From Bacteroidales bacterium (lineage in GTDB: Bacteria > Bacteroidota > Bacteroidia > Bacteroidales > VadinHA17), in contig JAUVKT010000018.1 in the NCBI GenBank assembly GCA_030596125.1, positions 1-35,900 on the forward strand: DNA of 35,900 nt. Direction: 5' to 3'. The translations under genes were made by a program, and so were the position numbers. Below are positions 18,093-26,966 of the stretch, in pieces. Each line of letters starts with the position of its first letter. The first letter of the stretch is position 1. The notes under the pieces are model-generated. The model was not told the DNA's origin. It saw nothing but the letters and a program-made list of their open reading frames with translations, and ran no database searches.

Positions 18093-19818
18093 GTAAAAAT
18101 TCTAATGAATTATTATCGTTGTAATCTGTTGATGATAGAGGACCTGATGAAAGGGTGCCTGATTCACCTTTAAGTGTTAATGAATATATTATCTTGTCAC
18201 TGACCACTTCAATGGCTTTTGCTATCTGTTTGTCGTCATTAATAGTGTGTTTAATGACACCATCTTCATAATAATATCGGCCGATTATCTCGTCTTCCAA
18301 TAGTTTTGAAATCTCATCTCTGAACAATTTCAGGTCATTATCGAGACTGTGTTCAAGTTTATCTTTTAGCTGGTCAAAAAGATCCCGGTTTATTTCATAG
18401 TACTTCTCTTTTTTTGCTGTTGTGGTAAGCGCATTAAGAGCTCTTTCCGTTGAGTTGTTATAACTAAACTCCCGGGTTTTTAAATAGTTGGCAAAATCAA
18501 TGCAATCCTGGTCTGTCAGGGAGAATTTTTGGGGAATATCTATTGTTTCATGATCCCAGAAGTATTCAGTAGCAAAATCAAAAATAAATGAACGAAGATA
18601 TAGTTCGGTTGCGATCTGGCTAAGCTGCATTGATTCAACGCTGTAGTCAGGGATCAATCCACCCCCGTCTTTTACGATCCGTCCATTTTTTGTTTTAAAC
18701 TCGGAGATAAGTGAATCGGGGATATAACCTACAGAGCCATCTTCGTTACGATGCGAAAAATCGAGGGCCTGGATACACCTTCCACTTGGTATATAATACT
18801 TTGCAGTGGTTACTTTAAGTGTGGTATTATAACTCAGAGGCCGGCTTATTTGTACAAGACCTTTTCCGTACGAACGTTGTCCGACAACAATACCCCTGTC
18901 AAGATCCTGGATTGCTCCTGCTACTATTTCAGATGCAGATGCAGAGTTACTGTTGATCATTACAACAAGGGGAATATCTTCATCAACTGCCTGCCTGGTA
19001 GTTGTATGGGTAGCATCATACTGATTAACTTTGCCTTTGGTGCTTACAACTTCCTGTCCGGATCCGACAAACAGATTGACAATTTCAACAGCCTCGGTAA
19101 GCAGCCCCCCCGGGTTACTTCTCATGTCAAGTATAATCTTGTTGGCTCCGTGATCGTTTTTCAAAGTGACAAGTGCATGTTTAACATCCCGGGTGCAGTT
19201 TTGTGTGAAGTTTGTAAACCGTATATAACCAATATCTTCTCCGATCATCCCATAATATGGTACAGGGGGAATGGCAACCCTTTTGCGGGTAAGTTTCTTT
19301 TCAATATCTGCACCTTGTCGTTCGATAGTTAGTGTAACTTCGGTATTCGGATCACCTTTAAGTTTCTCACTTATTTTGGTAATCGAGAGTCCTTTTAATG
19401 ATTCGCCGTTAATACTTTTTAGAATATCACCTGCTTTAAGCTCAGCAAGATCTGCAGGAAATCCCTTATAGATCTGAGTTAATACAGCATAATCACCTTT
19501 TACCCTGATCAGGGAACCAATACCCCCGTACTTTCCGGTTGTCATGAACTGAAAATCGTCTATATCCTGTTCCGAGTAGTAAACCGTATATGGGTCAAGT
19601 GTTTTTAACATCTCATCTATGGAAGTTTTTACAAGCCTGTCGGGATCAATATCATCAACATAAAAAGCATTAAGCTCCCGGAACAATGAATAATAGATAT
19701 CAAGATTTTTTACAAGCTTGAAATCTTTGGATTCATTTTTGAGAAACGCAGCCGAAAATGTTCCGGCTATCACTATCATAGCAATAATAATTGCTTTTTT
19801 AACCATCATCCTGTTCAT
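18070..19818 (-). CDS. S41 family carboxy-terminal processing peptidase with PDZ domain
   Basis: PDZ KAGDILKSINGESLKGLSI, DMRSNPGGLLTEAVEI, NSNSASASEIVAGAIQDLDRGIVVGQRSYGKGLVQ; N-terminal TM/signal. Confidence 0.96.
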   Translation of the reverse strand: MNRMMVKKAIIIAMIVIAGTFSAAFLKNESKDFKLVKNLDIYYSLFRELNAFYVDDIDPDRLVKTSIDEMLKTLDPYTVYYSEQDIDDFQFMTTGKYGGIGSLIRVKGDYAVLTQIYKGFPADLAELKAGDILKSINGESLKGLSITKISEKLKGDPNTEVTLTIERQGADIEKKLTRKRVAIPPVPYYGMIGEDIGYIRFTNFTQNCTRDVKHALVTLKNDHGANKIILDMRSNPGGLLTEAVEIVNLFVGSGQEVVSTKGKVNQYDATHTTTRQAVDEDIPLVVMINSNSASASEIVAGAIQDLDRGIVVGQRSYGKGLVQISRPLSYNTTLKVTTAKYYIPSGRCIQALDFSHRNEDGSVGYIPDSLISEFKTKNGRIVKDGGGLIPDYSVESMQLSQIATELYLRSFIFDFATEYFWDHETIDIPQKFSLTDQDCIDFANYLKTREFSYNNSTERALNALTTTAKKEKYYEINRDLFDQLKDKLEHSLDNDLKLFRDEISKLLEDEIIGRYYYEDGVIKHTINDDKQIAKAIEVVSDKIIYSLTLKGESGTLSSGPLSSTDYNDNNSLEFLHGTDIPC

Positions 19819-20279
19819 GTTAATTTTGCTTTAGATATTGTTTTATCTCCATGGTTTTCCGGGTCTGATAAAAGTAGTGAAATTTTTGAAATGACATTTT
19901 TAATATGGTTGTTAACATCATAAAAATCAGGAATCTTTTTACCTGTAAAAACCAGCATAATAATTATTTGCTTCTCTTTTTCTTTCAGAAGGTCGTACAG
20001 GTTGTTTTTGTTTAACCGCCAGGCCTCTCTTACCAATCGTTTTATCTTGTTCCTGTCTACAGCTCTTTTAAATGATTTTTTTGTAACACTTACTGCCATT
20101 TGTGCCGGGAATGGTATAGGACGATCGCTGTAACACCAGACAACACTGAATGAGTGTAACCAAAATGAATTTCCCTTTTCAAAAAGCAGGGCAATTGATT
20201 TTTTATTACTGAGCCGCTCTTTTTTACTGAAGCTGTAAATATTCTGTGACATAAATAAAAAATCCCGAAAGTATATCAA
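19815..20279 (-). CDS. rnpA: Ribonuclease P protein component
   Basis: FSKKERLSNKKSIALLFEKG, VDRNKIKRLVREAWR (RNR-like motif); likely start Met at 20252. Confidence 0.92.
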   Translation of the reverse strand: MIYFRDFLFMSQNIYSFSKKERLSNKKSIALLFEKGNSFWLHSFSVVWCYSDRPIPFPAQMAVSVTKKSFKRAVDRNKIKRLVREAWRLNKNNLYDLLKEKEKQIIIMLVFTGKKIPDFYDVNNHIKNVISKISLLLSDPENHGDKTISKAKLT

Positions 20280-20316
20280 AAATAGACACTCCCGGGATAA
20301 TGATATTATTAAATAC

Positions 20317-21069
20317 CTATTTTTTTACCTTCCTGCTTGCCTGAATAAAACTATCAAGGGCCATAGTCATAGACGGAGCCTGTGGATTGGGAGCATCAAT
20401 ATCAAGCCTTAAGCCCATACTTCTGATGGAATTAGCTGTGGTCGGACCGAATGCTGCAATCCTGGTGTTATTTTGTTCAAAATCAGGAAAATTTTCAAGG
20501 AGCGATTTTGGTCCGGACGGACTGTAAAATACCAGAATATCATAATATACATCAGCAAGATCTGAAAGATCGGCACTTATGGTTTTGTACAGGTTTCCTA
20601 TCTTATATTTGATATTGTTGTCATCCAGCAATTCAGGTATCTCAGCTTTATGAGGAATGGACAGAGGAACGAAATATTTATCTTCCTTATGTTTGTTGAT
20701 AATTGTTACAAGTTCCTGAAATTTCGCCTTACCATGAAATATTTTTCTCTTACGATAAACAATATATTTCTGCAGGTAGAAAGCAATATTCTCGGTTACA
20801 CAGAAATACTTCATTGCATCAGGCACAGTGATCCTTAACTCTTCGCAAATCCTGAAAAAATGGTCAATCCCAGTTTTACTGGTAAAAATAACGGCAGTAA
20901 AATCCAGGATATTAATTTTTTGCTGTCTGAACTCTTTGGAGGAGACGCCCACCACCTCTATAAATGGCCTGTAATCAATTTTCAGGTTATACTTCCTTGC
21001 AAGTTCAAAATAGGGAGATTTTGGGTTCTGGGGCTCCGGCTGTGAAACTAAAATACTCTTTATCTTCAA
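20317..21069 (-). CDS. hemD: Uroporphyrinogen-III synthase
   Basis: HEM4-like sequence including VFYSPSGPKSLLENFPDF and AAFGPTTANSIRSMGLRLDIDAPNPQAPSMTMAL; typical Bacteroidota neighbourhood. Confidence 0.85.
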   Translation of the reverse strand: MKIKSILVSQPEPQNPKSPYFELARKYNLKIDYRPFIEVVGVSSKEFRQQKINILDFTAVIFTSKTGIDHFFRICEELRITVPDAMKYFCVTENIAFYLQKYIVYRKRKIFHGKAKFQELVTIINKHKEDKYFVPLSIPHKAEIPELLDDNNIKYKIGNLYKTISADLSDLADVYYDILVFYSPSGPKSLLENFPDFEQNNTRIAAFGPTTANSIRSMGLRLDIDAPNPQAPSMTMALDSFIQASRKVKK

Positions 21070-21108
21070 AACGCCACAATTTAAATTTCCAACTTCAACA
21101 CCTTCTGA

Positions 21109-21828
21109 CTAGAGAGCTCCCGACAGAAACTTAATAGTAATCAACATCGGGATAAATTCCAGTGTGCAAAGATATAAAATCATATTCAATAATGAAAAAC
21201 TCCTTTTCAGAAAGATGTTAGCTAATCGTAATATTCTTAGAATGAGCAATATAGCCGCCAAAACTACTGTGAAACCAATCAGAAAAATGTCCGGGATAAT
21301 TACCAGATATGGTATTAAAAAGTTAATAAATAAGAGAATAACAGACAAAAACATATAAAAGCGGGAGATGTTATAGTAATATTCATTAAAGGTTTCCCGG
21401 CTGTTGGTCACCCCTCCGGTAATAACAGATACAATATACCTGAAAAGAATAAAGAAGCTGATAACACCCAGATTAAAGAGCCAGAGAAAAAAATCTGAAA
21501 ACCCAAAAAAGAAGACATTAAAGGTTATTTCGGTAAAATAGCTGAATGTAGCGATGTTAATCAGAGAAATGATCCCCAGCATTATACCGGATATTTTTCT
21601 TCCAGCTCCTTTACTTCTGAATTGGGCGGATGCGTACCTGTTACTTAATACTATTCTGGTAAGTATTGTGAACACCTGTTTTTCTGTTACTGCAATAACC
21701 AGGTATAAAATTAAAGGTACCATAATGATCACAAGTATCCAGTCTTTTCTGAACAGATCGGCAGGTATTGTCTCTGCAATAAGCTGAAAACTTCTGATGA
21801 TGTTATGACCTGATAATGTTATCAGCAT
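21109..21828 (-). CDS. DUF4271-like multi-TM membrane protein
   Basis: multi-TM protein directly upstream of hemD, an arrangement common in Bacteroidota; family call from position and topology. Confidence 0.65.
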   Translation of the reverse strand: MLITLSGHNIIRSFQLIAETIPADLFRKDWILVIIMVPLILYLVIAVTEKQVFTILTRIVLSNRYASAQFRSKGAGRKISGIMLGIISLINIATFSYFTEITFNVFFFGFSDFFLWLFNLGVISFFILFRYIVSVITGGVTNSRETFNEYYYNISRFYMFLSVILLFINFLIPYLVIIPDIFLIGFTVVLAAILLILRILRLANIFLKRSFSLLNMILYLCTLEFIPMLITIKFLSGAL

Positions 21829-21847
21829 TTTCGGTTATTTGAACAGG

Positions 21848-22693
21848 TTAGAAATATTTTATTTCCCTTCCTTCAATATCTGAAAGAAGGTCATCGGCAA
21901 GTCTGCTTGCACCAATCCTGAAATGATCGGGATGCAGCCAATCACTACCCAGAACGGTTTTAACAATAGCATAGTAAAGTGCTGCATCTTCACTTACTGA
22001 TATTCCTCCGGCAGGCTTAAATCCAACCATCCTGTTGTTGCTCCCGGAGTAGTCCTTAATTGCTTCACACATTACCCATGCTGCTTCGGGTGTTGCAGAA
22101 ACTGGTGCTTTCCCTGTTGATGTTTTAATAAAATCTGTTCCTGCCTCCATTGCCAGCATCGATGCAGAATAAATTTTGTCGGGATCGGCAAGAATACCGG
22201 TCTCCAGTATTACCTTAAGATAGGTACATCCTATAGTATCCTTAATAACTGAGATCTCATCAGATACTAAAGTACTATTTCCGGCTAGAAATTCTCCAAC
22301 AGAGATAACTATATCAATTTCATCGGCACCACTGTCAATGATCATTTTACACTCTTCGATCTTGTTCTTCAAAAAAGTCTGCGATGAAGGGAACGAGGCA
22401 CCGACCGAAGCGATATTTACTTCCTGAATATTGAGAGTGTCTCTGACCAGAGGAATAAATCTCGGGTAGACACATATAGCAGCAACACCTTTAAGATCGG
22501 GAAACAGATAGGGAAAGTTGTTAATTTTCTCACATAGTTCACCAATATTTTTTTCATTATCTGTAATATTGAGTGAAGTAAGATCAAGGAAACTTAATAT
22601 CCTTCTTAGTATTGTTGAGTCTGTTGCCGGCTTTATCTCATCAATTTTTTCCCTTATTGTACTGTTTGTTATTCCGGAAAATCTGTTTTCCAT
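21848..22693 (-). CDS. deoC: Deoxyribose-phosphate aldolase
   Basis: AAICVYPRFIP, GADEIDIVISVG, YLKVILETGIL, DFIKTSTGKAPVSATPEAAWVM, GFKPAGGI. Confidence 0.95.
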   Translation of the reverse strand: MENRFSGITNSTIREKIDEIKPATDSTILRRILSFLDLTSLNITDNEKNIGELCEKINNFPYLFPDLKGVAAICVYPRFIPLVRDTLNIQEVNIASVGASFPSSQTFLKNKIEECKMIIDSGADEIDIVISVGEFLAGNSTLVSDEISVIKDTIGCTYLKVILETGILADPDKIYSASMLAMEAGTDFIKTSTGKAPVSATPEAAWVMCEAIKDYSGSNNRMVGFKPAGGISVSEDAALYYAIVKTVLGSDWLHPDHFRIGASRLADDLLSDIEGREIKYF

Positions 22694-22799
22694 TTGACTG
22701 TTTTTAGCTTAGGGTTGATAATGTATATGGAATAGTTTTGTTCATTTCATTTGCCGGGTCAATAACAGGCTTTTCCGGTGTCTCTTTATTTCTCATGGT

Positions 22800-24053
22800 T
22801 TATTTATCATAGTTTATTATTGAGTTCAATTTTTTGTTTCTTGCAAGTGATGCGAAAACCGCAGGTATACATATTATTGCAAAGATAAGCAGTCCTGTCC
22901 TAATGGTTTTAAGAAGTGCAGGATAAGTATCCGGAGAAATTTTCTCTTTGCCAATAAACAAAGCGATCAGAAGCATGGCAATACCAAGGCTCATGGTCTG
23001 ACCTACCATTCTCATTGTTCCCAGCATACCGCTGGCAACCCCTAAGTGTCTTTTTTCTACAGAGCTCATGATGGCATTTGAATTTGGAGTGCTGAAAAGT
23101 GCATATCCAAAGCCGTTAAATGCGAGGATCGAAATAATATAGAACAGCGAAGTTGACTGTTGTATGAATGTTAATGCGAAAATACCGATAGCTGTCATTC
23201 CAATACCCAAACTGGCAATATAGCCCGGGTTAATTCTGTCTGAAAGTTTTCCGGCAGGGATCGAAAAGATAGTCATCATAACCGGTTGTGTCATTAGAAT
23301 AAACCCGGCTGTCCTTGCATCTAACCCTTTCAGATACTGAAGGTACAGACTCAGAAAAAACCCGATTGCCGAAGTAGCTGAATAGTGGATCATAGCTGCA
23401 AGGTTTGAATAGCTGAATACCCTGTTTGAACGAAGAAGGTTAATATACAGAAGAGGAAATTTTATTCTCTTCTCACTGTTTGCTTCAGCCCATTCTACAC
23501 GTATTTTATGAAATGTGAGAAATGCTGCTGTGGCACCTATCGGTATAAGTACGATAAAAATAGATCTCCAGCCAAAATATTCAGTTAACAATCCACCAAG
23601 AAACGGCCCGCTCGAAAGGCCTGCATAAACAGCAGTAATATTTATCCCCATTGCTTTTCCCCTTTCGCCGGGAGGGAAGACGGAGGTAATTATTGCCATA
23701 CTGTTTCCAAATATCATGGCACTTGACAAACCCTGTAACGATCTGAAAAATAAGAAATAACCTATACTCTTTGAAAATGTTATTGCCGAAGTAGTTAAGG
23801 TGAACATAACGAGGCCGTACATAAATACTTTTTTTCTCCCCATAATATCTCCAAGCCTGCCAAAAGGAAGCATAAATACGGCAGTAGTGAGCAGGTATAT
23901 GCTTACAACCCAGTTTAACTGTATAGCGTTTGCGTCAAGATCTTTACCAATAGCCGGAAGAGCAAGATTTATTGCAGCTCCCATAAAAGGTGTGCAAAAG
24001 GAAGCAAAAGCTGTGATAAAGAGAATTGATCGTTTAAACTGTCTGGTGTACAT
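22800..24053 (-). CDS. MFS transporter (DHA2/EmrB-like)
   Basis: 12-14 TM pattern, LPFGRLGDIMGRKKVFMYG MFS loop motif, GPFLGGLLTEYFGWRSIF. Confidence 0.9.
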   Translation of the reverse strand: MYTRQFKRSILFITAFASFCTPFMGAAINLALPAIGKDLDANAIQLNWVVSIYLLTTAVFMLPFGRLGDIMGRKKVFMYGLVMFTLTTSAITFSKSIGYFLFFRSLQGLSSAMIFGNSMAIITSVFPPGERGKAMGINITAVYAGLSSGPFLGGLLTEYFGWRSIFIVLIPIGATAAFLTFHKIRVEWAEANSEKRIKFPLLYINLLRSNRVFSYSNLAAMIHYSATSAIGFFLSLYLQYLKGLDARTAGFILMTQPVMMTIFSIPAGKLSDRINPGYIASLGIGMTAIGIFALTFIQQSTSLFYIISILAFNGFGYALFSTPNSNAIMSSVEKRHLGVASGMLGTMRMVGQTMSLGIAMLLIALFIGKEKISPDTYPALLKTIRTGLLIFAIICIPAVFASLARNKKLNSIINYDK

Positions 24054-24076
24054 CAGGAGAGATAAATAAACCGGGG

Positions 24077-24529
24077 TTATTCTTTGTTTTTTGTATCTAT
24101 AATAATTGTAACCGGACCATCGTTGATCAGAGAGATCTCCATTTTAGCACCAAACTGACCTGACCCGACACTGTTTCCGGTTAACTTTTCAATAGTTGAA
24201 ATAAATTGTTCATATAATGGAACCGCTATATCAGGACAGGCAGCCCTGATATAGGAAGGCCTGTTACCTTTTTTAGTTTTTGCATGAAGGGTAAACTGGC
24301 TTACAACAATAATGTTACCACCAACATCCTGAACCGAAAGATTCATCACGTCATTTTTATCGTTAAAGATCCTGAGCTGAATAATCTTGTTACACAACCA
24401 ATCCACATCCTCATTTGTGTCCGAATCTTCTATCCCAAGCAGAACAAGCAGGCCTTGCCGGATCTCAGCCATAATCCTGTTTTCGACAGTTACCGAGGCC
24501 CTGCTTACTTTTTGTATTACTGCTCTCAT
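24077..24529 (-). CDS. dtd: D-aminoacyl-tRNA deacylase
   Basis: MRAVIQKVSRASVTV start, VVSQFTLHAKTKKGNRPSYIRAA, SGQFGAKMEISLINDGPVTIIID; start trimmed from the ORF track's 24619. Confidence 0.95.
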   Translation of the reverse strand: MRAVIQKVSRASVTVENRIMAEIRQGLLVLLGIEDSDTNEDVDWLCNKIIQLRIFNDKNDVMNLSVQDVGGNIIVVSQFTLHAKTKKGNRPSYIRAACPDIAVPLYEQFISTIEKLTGNSVGSGQFGAKMEISLINDGPVTIIIDTKNKE

Positions 24530-24661
24530 GCTCTTTAGTTGAAATTTCAAAGATAGTAATAATTGAGGCATAAGGCGTAGGGCATATGGCATAAGGAGAA
24601 ATGTTCCACAATTTGTCACAAATAAATATTCCTGTTATTTTTACCGGACTAAAACCGGAGG

Positions 24662-25225
24662 ATGGATATATTTACCTTGTTGGCATTAGCTGTTGGATTA
24701 TCGTTTGATACATTTGTTGTCTCCCTGTCTTTTGGTGTTGTTCAATCACGGATTAAATTTTTTAAGGCTTTAAATATAGCCCTGGTAATGGCTCTCTTTC
24801 AGGGTGGATTACCTGTGGCAGGATATTTTCTGGGATCTGTGATCCACCAATATGCCAGCATGATGGATCACTGGATAGCCTTTGTACTACTTGCAATTCT
24901 TGGTGGCCGGATGGTATATGAAGGAATAAAGGGTGATGTAGCTGTAAATTCACGTGATATTACAAAATTTTCAATTGTTCTGGCTATGGCAATCGCGACC
25001 AGCATTGATGCTTTTGCCGTTGGTGTAAGCTTTGCATTTATAAAGACTGATATATGGATTGCAGCTGTTATAATCGGGGCGGTTACATTAATTGCTTCAA
25101 TGACAGCAATAAGGATTGGTAAATCGGCCGGACCAAAACCAGGATCATGGGTTGAAATATCAGGCGGAATAATTCTTATAGCTATTGGAGTGAGGATACT
25201 GTTTGAGCATACAATTCTTGCATGA
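24662..25225 (+). CDS. mntP: Manganese efflux pump MntP family protein
   Basis: GLSFDTFVVSLSFG, ATSIDAFAVGVSFAF, 6 TM segments. Confidence 0.93.
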   Translation: MDIFTLLALAVGLSFDTFVVSLSFGVVQSRIKFFKALNIALVMALFQGGLPVAGYFLGSVIHQYASMMDHWIAFVLLAILGGRMVYEGIKGDVAVNSRDITKFSIVLAMAIATSIDAFAVGVSFAFIKTDIWIAAVIIGAVTLIASMTAIRIGKSAGPKPGSWVEISGGIILIAIGVRILFEHTILA

Positions 25226-25255
25226 CTCTATTTTCATGATCCTATTTTCATGAAC

Positions 25256-26044
25256 CTATTTTATTGAGACCATTTTTCTTTTTCTTTTTTCGAAGGTTGC
25301 CATCTCTTTGTACCCGGCTTTTTTCACCAATGCATAGGCATCATCAAAATATTGGGCAGTATCTCCGGGACGGTGTGAATCGGAGTTTACACACACCGGA
25401 ACACCCTCTTCACTGAAAATATGCAGATAGGCAGGATCGGGATAAAAATCTGAAAGAGGTTTATTCATGCCATTAGTATTTATCTCAATGGCTACGTCAC
25501 TCTTTTTGAGGTTTTGGGCAAGCGATCTGTAGAGCTGTTCAGGATTATTAGCAGGGAAATATCTGAATATTCTCACCAGGTCGGGATGTCCCATTATATC
25601 AAAAAGCTCTGTCTCCGCAGCACGTGAAACAAGCTCAAAATATGATTCATATAATTTATCAAGATCCTTTTTTTCATAAAATTCGGGTCCGAGATCAACA
25701 CTTCCGTTATTCATATAATGAACAGACCCTATCAGGTAATCAAGTGGTAGATTTTCTGTTACCCTCGCAATCTCTTCCTCTTTTCCCGGAAGATAATCAA
25801 CCTCAAGCCCGATTCTGATAATGATGTTCCTGTTTTTATTCTTCAGGTCAAGAATCTTATCACAATATTCATTAAGCAGACCAGGAATTATACTCCATTT
25901 TTGCTGCGTTTCGGTAAGTGTAAGATGATCAGAAAACCCTATCTCATTTATACCCTTTTTCATGGCATGTCCCAGGTAATCTTCAAAAATACCCTGCCCG
26001 TCACTGTAAATGGTGTGAATATGATAGTCTGTCCGGTAGATCAT
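25256..26044 (-). CDS. PHP-domain histidinol-phosphatase
   Basis: DYHIHTIYSDGQG, IGFSDHLTL, IGLEVDYLPG, YLIGSVHYM, GHPDLVRIF, NSDSH. Confidence 0.9.
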   Translation of the reverse strand: MIYRTDYHIHTIYSDGQGIFEDYLGHAMKKGINEIGFSDHLTLTETQQKWSIIPGLLNEYCDKILDLKNKNRNIIIRIGLEVDYLPGKEEEIARVTENLPLDYLIGSVHYMNNGSVDLGPEFYEKKDLDKLYESYFELVSRAAETELFDIMGHPDLVRIFRYFPANNPEQLYRSLAQNLKKSDVAIEINTNGMNKPLSDFYPDPAYLHIFSEEGVPVCVNSDSHRPGDTAQYFDDAYALVKKAGYKEMATFEKRKRKMVSIK

Positions 26045-26176
26045 AAATTTTTATTTGTAATGCTGATTCCTGCCTGCCAAAATAGTCAGAATAAAAAGAA
26101 TACCATAAATTTTAGGTTAATTACTCTGTCTCCGATTTGGGAATTCCGGACAGCAGACATGTTAAGTACTATTTGT

Positions 26177-26184
26177 TACCTTTG
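26177..26184 (+). promoter_or_regulatory. Possible -7 element TACCTTTG upstream of the FNR-like regulator
   Basis: exact TAnnTTTG match about 17 nt before the ATG at 26202; no obvious -33 element. Confidence 0.4.
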
Positions 26185-26201
26185 TGTAAAAACAGACTGG
26201 T

Positions 26202-26891
26202 ATGATAGAAAATAACTGTGAATGTACGGAGTGCCAGTTCCGTAATGTAGCGTTTTCAACTCTTAAATCCGGACAGGTAAATGATCTCTGTACGTTCAGG
26301 AAAGAATTTTTATATCAGAAGGGAGGAATAATCCACAGGGAGGGAGATCCGATCAATGATTTTAAATACCTCAGGAGCGGCCTGGTAAAAGTTTTCAAGA
26401 GCACAAGCAATGGGTCGGAGCAGATAATTGCCATTACAAAACCTTTTGATTTTGTAAGTAATATCAGTATTTTCTCGGAGGATAGATATAAATATTCAGT
26501 ATCGGCTTTGGAGGAGTCTGAAGTCTGTAATATCAGGCTGGATTACATAAAAGAGCTTGTGGCGGGCAACGGCAAATTTGCACTTGAACTAATGACCAAA
26601 TTATCCAGGATAAGTGATAAAATTATACTACAGTCACTTGATATAAGAAAAAGAAACCTTATTGGCAGAGTGGCCTATATTTTACTCTATTTTTCCAGCG
26701 ATATATATAGTTCCAATGTTTTTGATCTGCCTGTTTCAAGGAAAGAGATAGCCGACTATATCAGTATGAGTACGGCCAATGTGATAAGAACATTGTCGGA
26801 TTTCAGAAAAGAAGGAATTATCAGACTTTATGGAAAAACAGTAGAGATTGTTGATATTGATAAACTTAAATTAATCTCCGCAAAGGGATAA
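26202..26891 (+). CDS. Crp/Fnr family transcriptional regulator with N-terminal cysteine cluster
   Basis: cNMP-binding-like fold (REGDPINDFKYLRSGLVKVFK), C-terminal HTH (SRKEIADYISMSTANVIRTLSDFRKEGII), C6/C8/C11/C30 plus C109. Confidence 0.92.
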   Translation: MIENNCECTECQFRNVAFSTLKSGQVNDLCTFRKEFLYQKGGIIHREGDPINDFKYLRSGLVKVFKSTSNGSEQIIAITKPFDFVSNISIFSEDRYKYSVSALEESEVCNIRLDYIKELVAGNGKFALELMTKLSRISDKIILQSLDIRKRNLIGRVAYILLYFSSDIYSSNVFDLPVSRKEIADYISMSTANVIRTLSDFRKEGIIRLYGKTVEIVDIDKLKLISAKG

Positions 26892-26966
26892 CATTATGTT
26901 ATTTCGAGTCCGGCTATTGACGGGAGAGAAATCTTTTCATTTCCGGTTATAATCAATCATATTAAA

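Noticed and set aside
18751-19332. 193-aa plus-strand ORF
   Set aside because: Antisense to the S41 protease, composition unlike a real protein.
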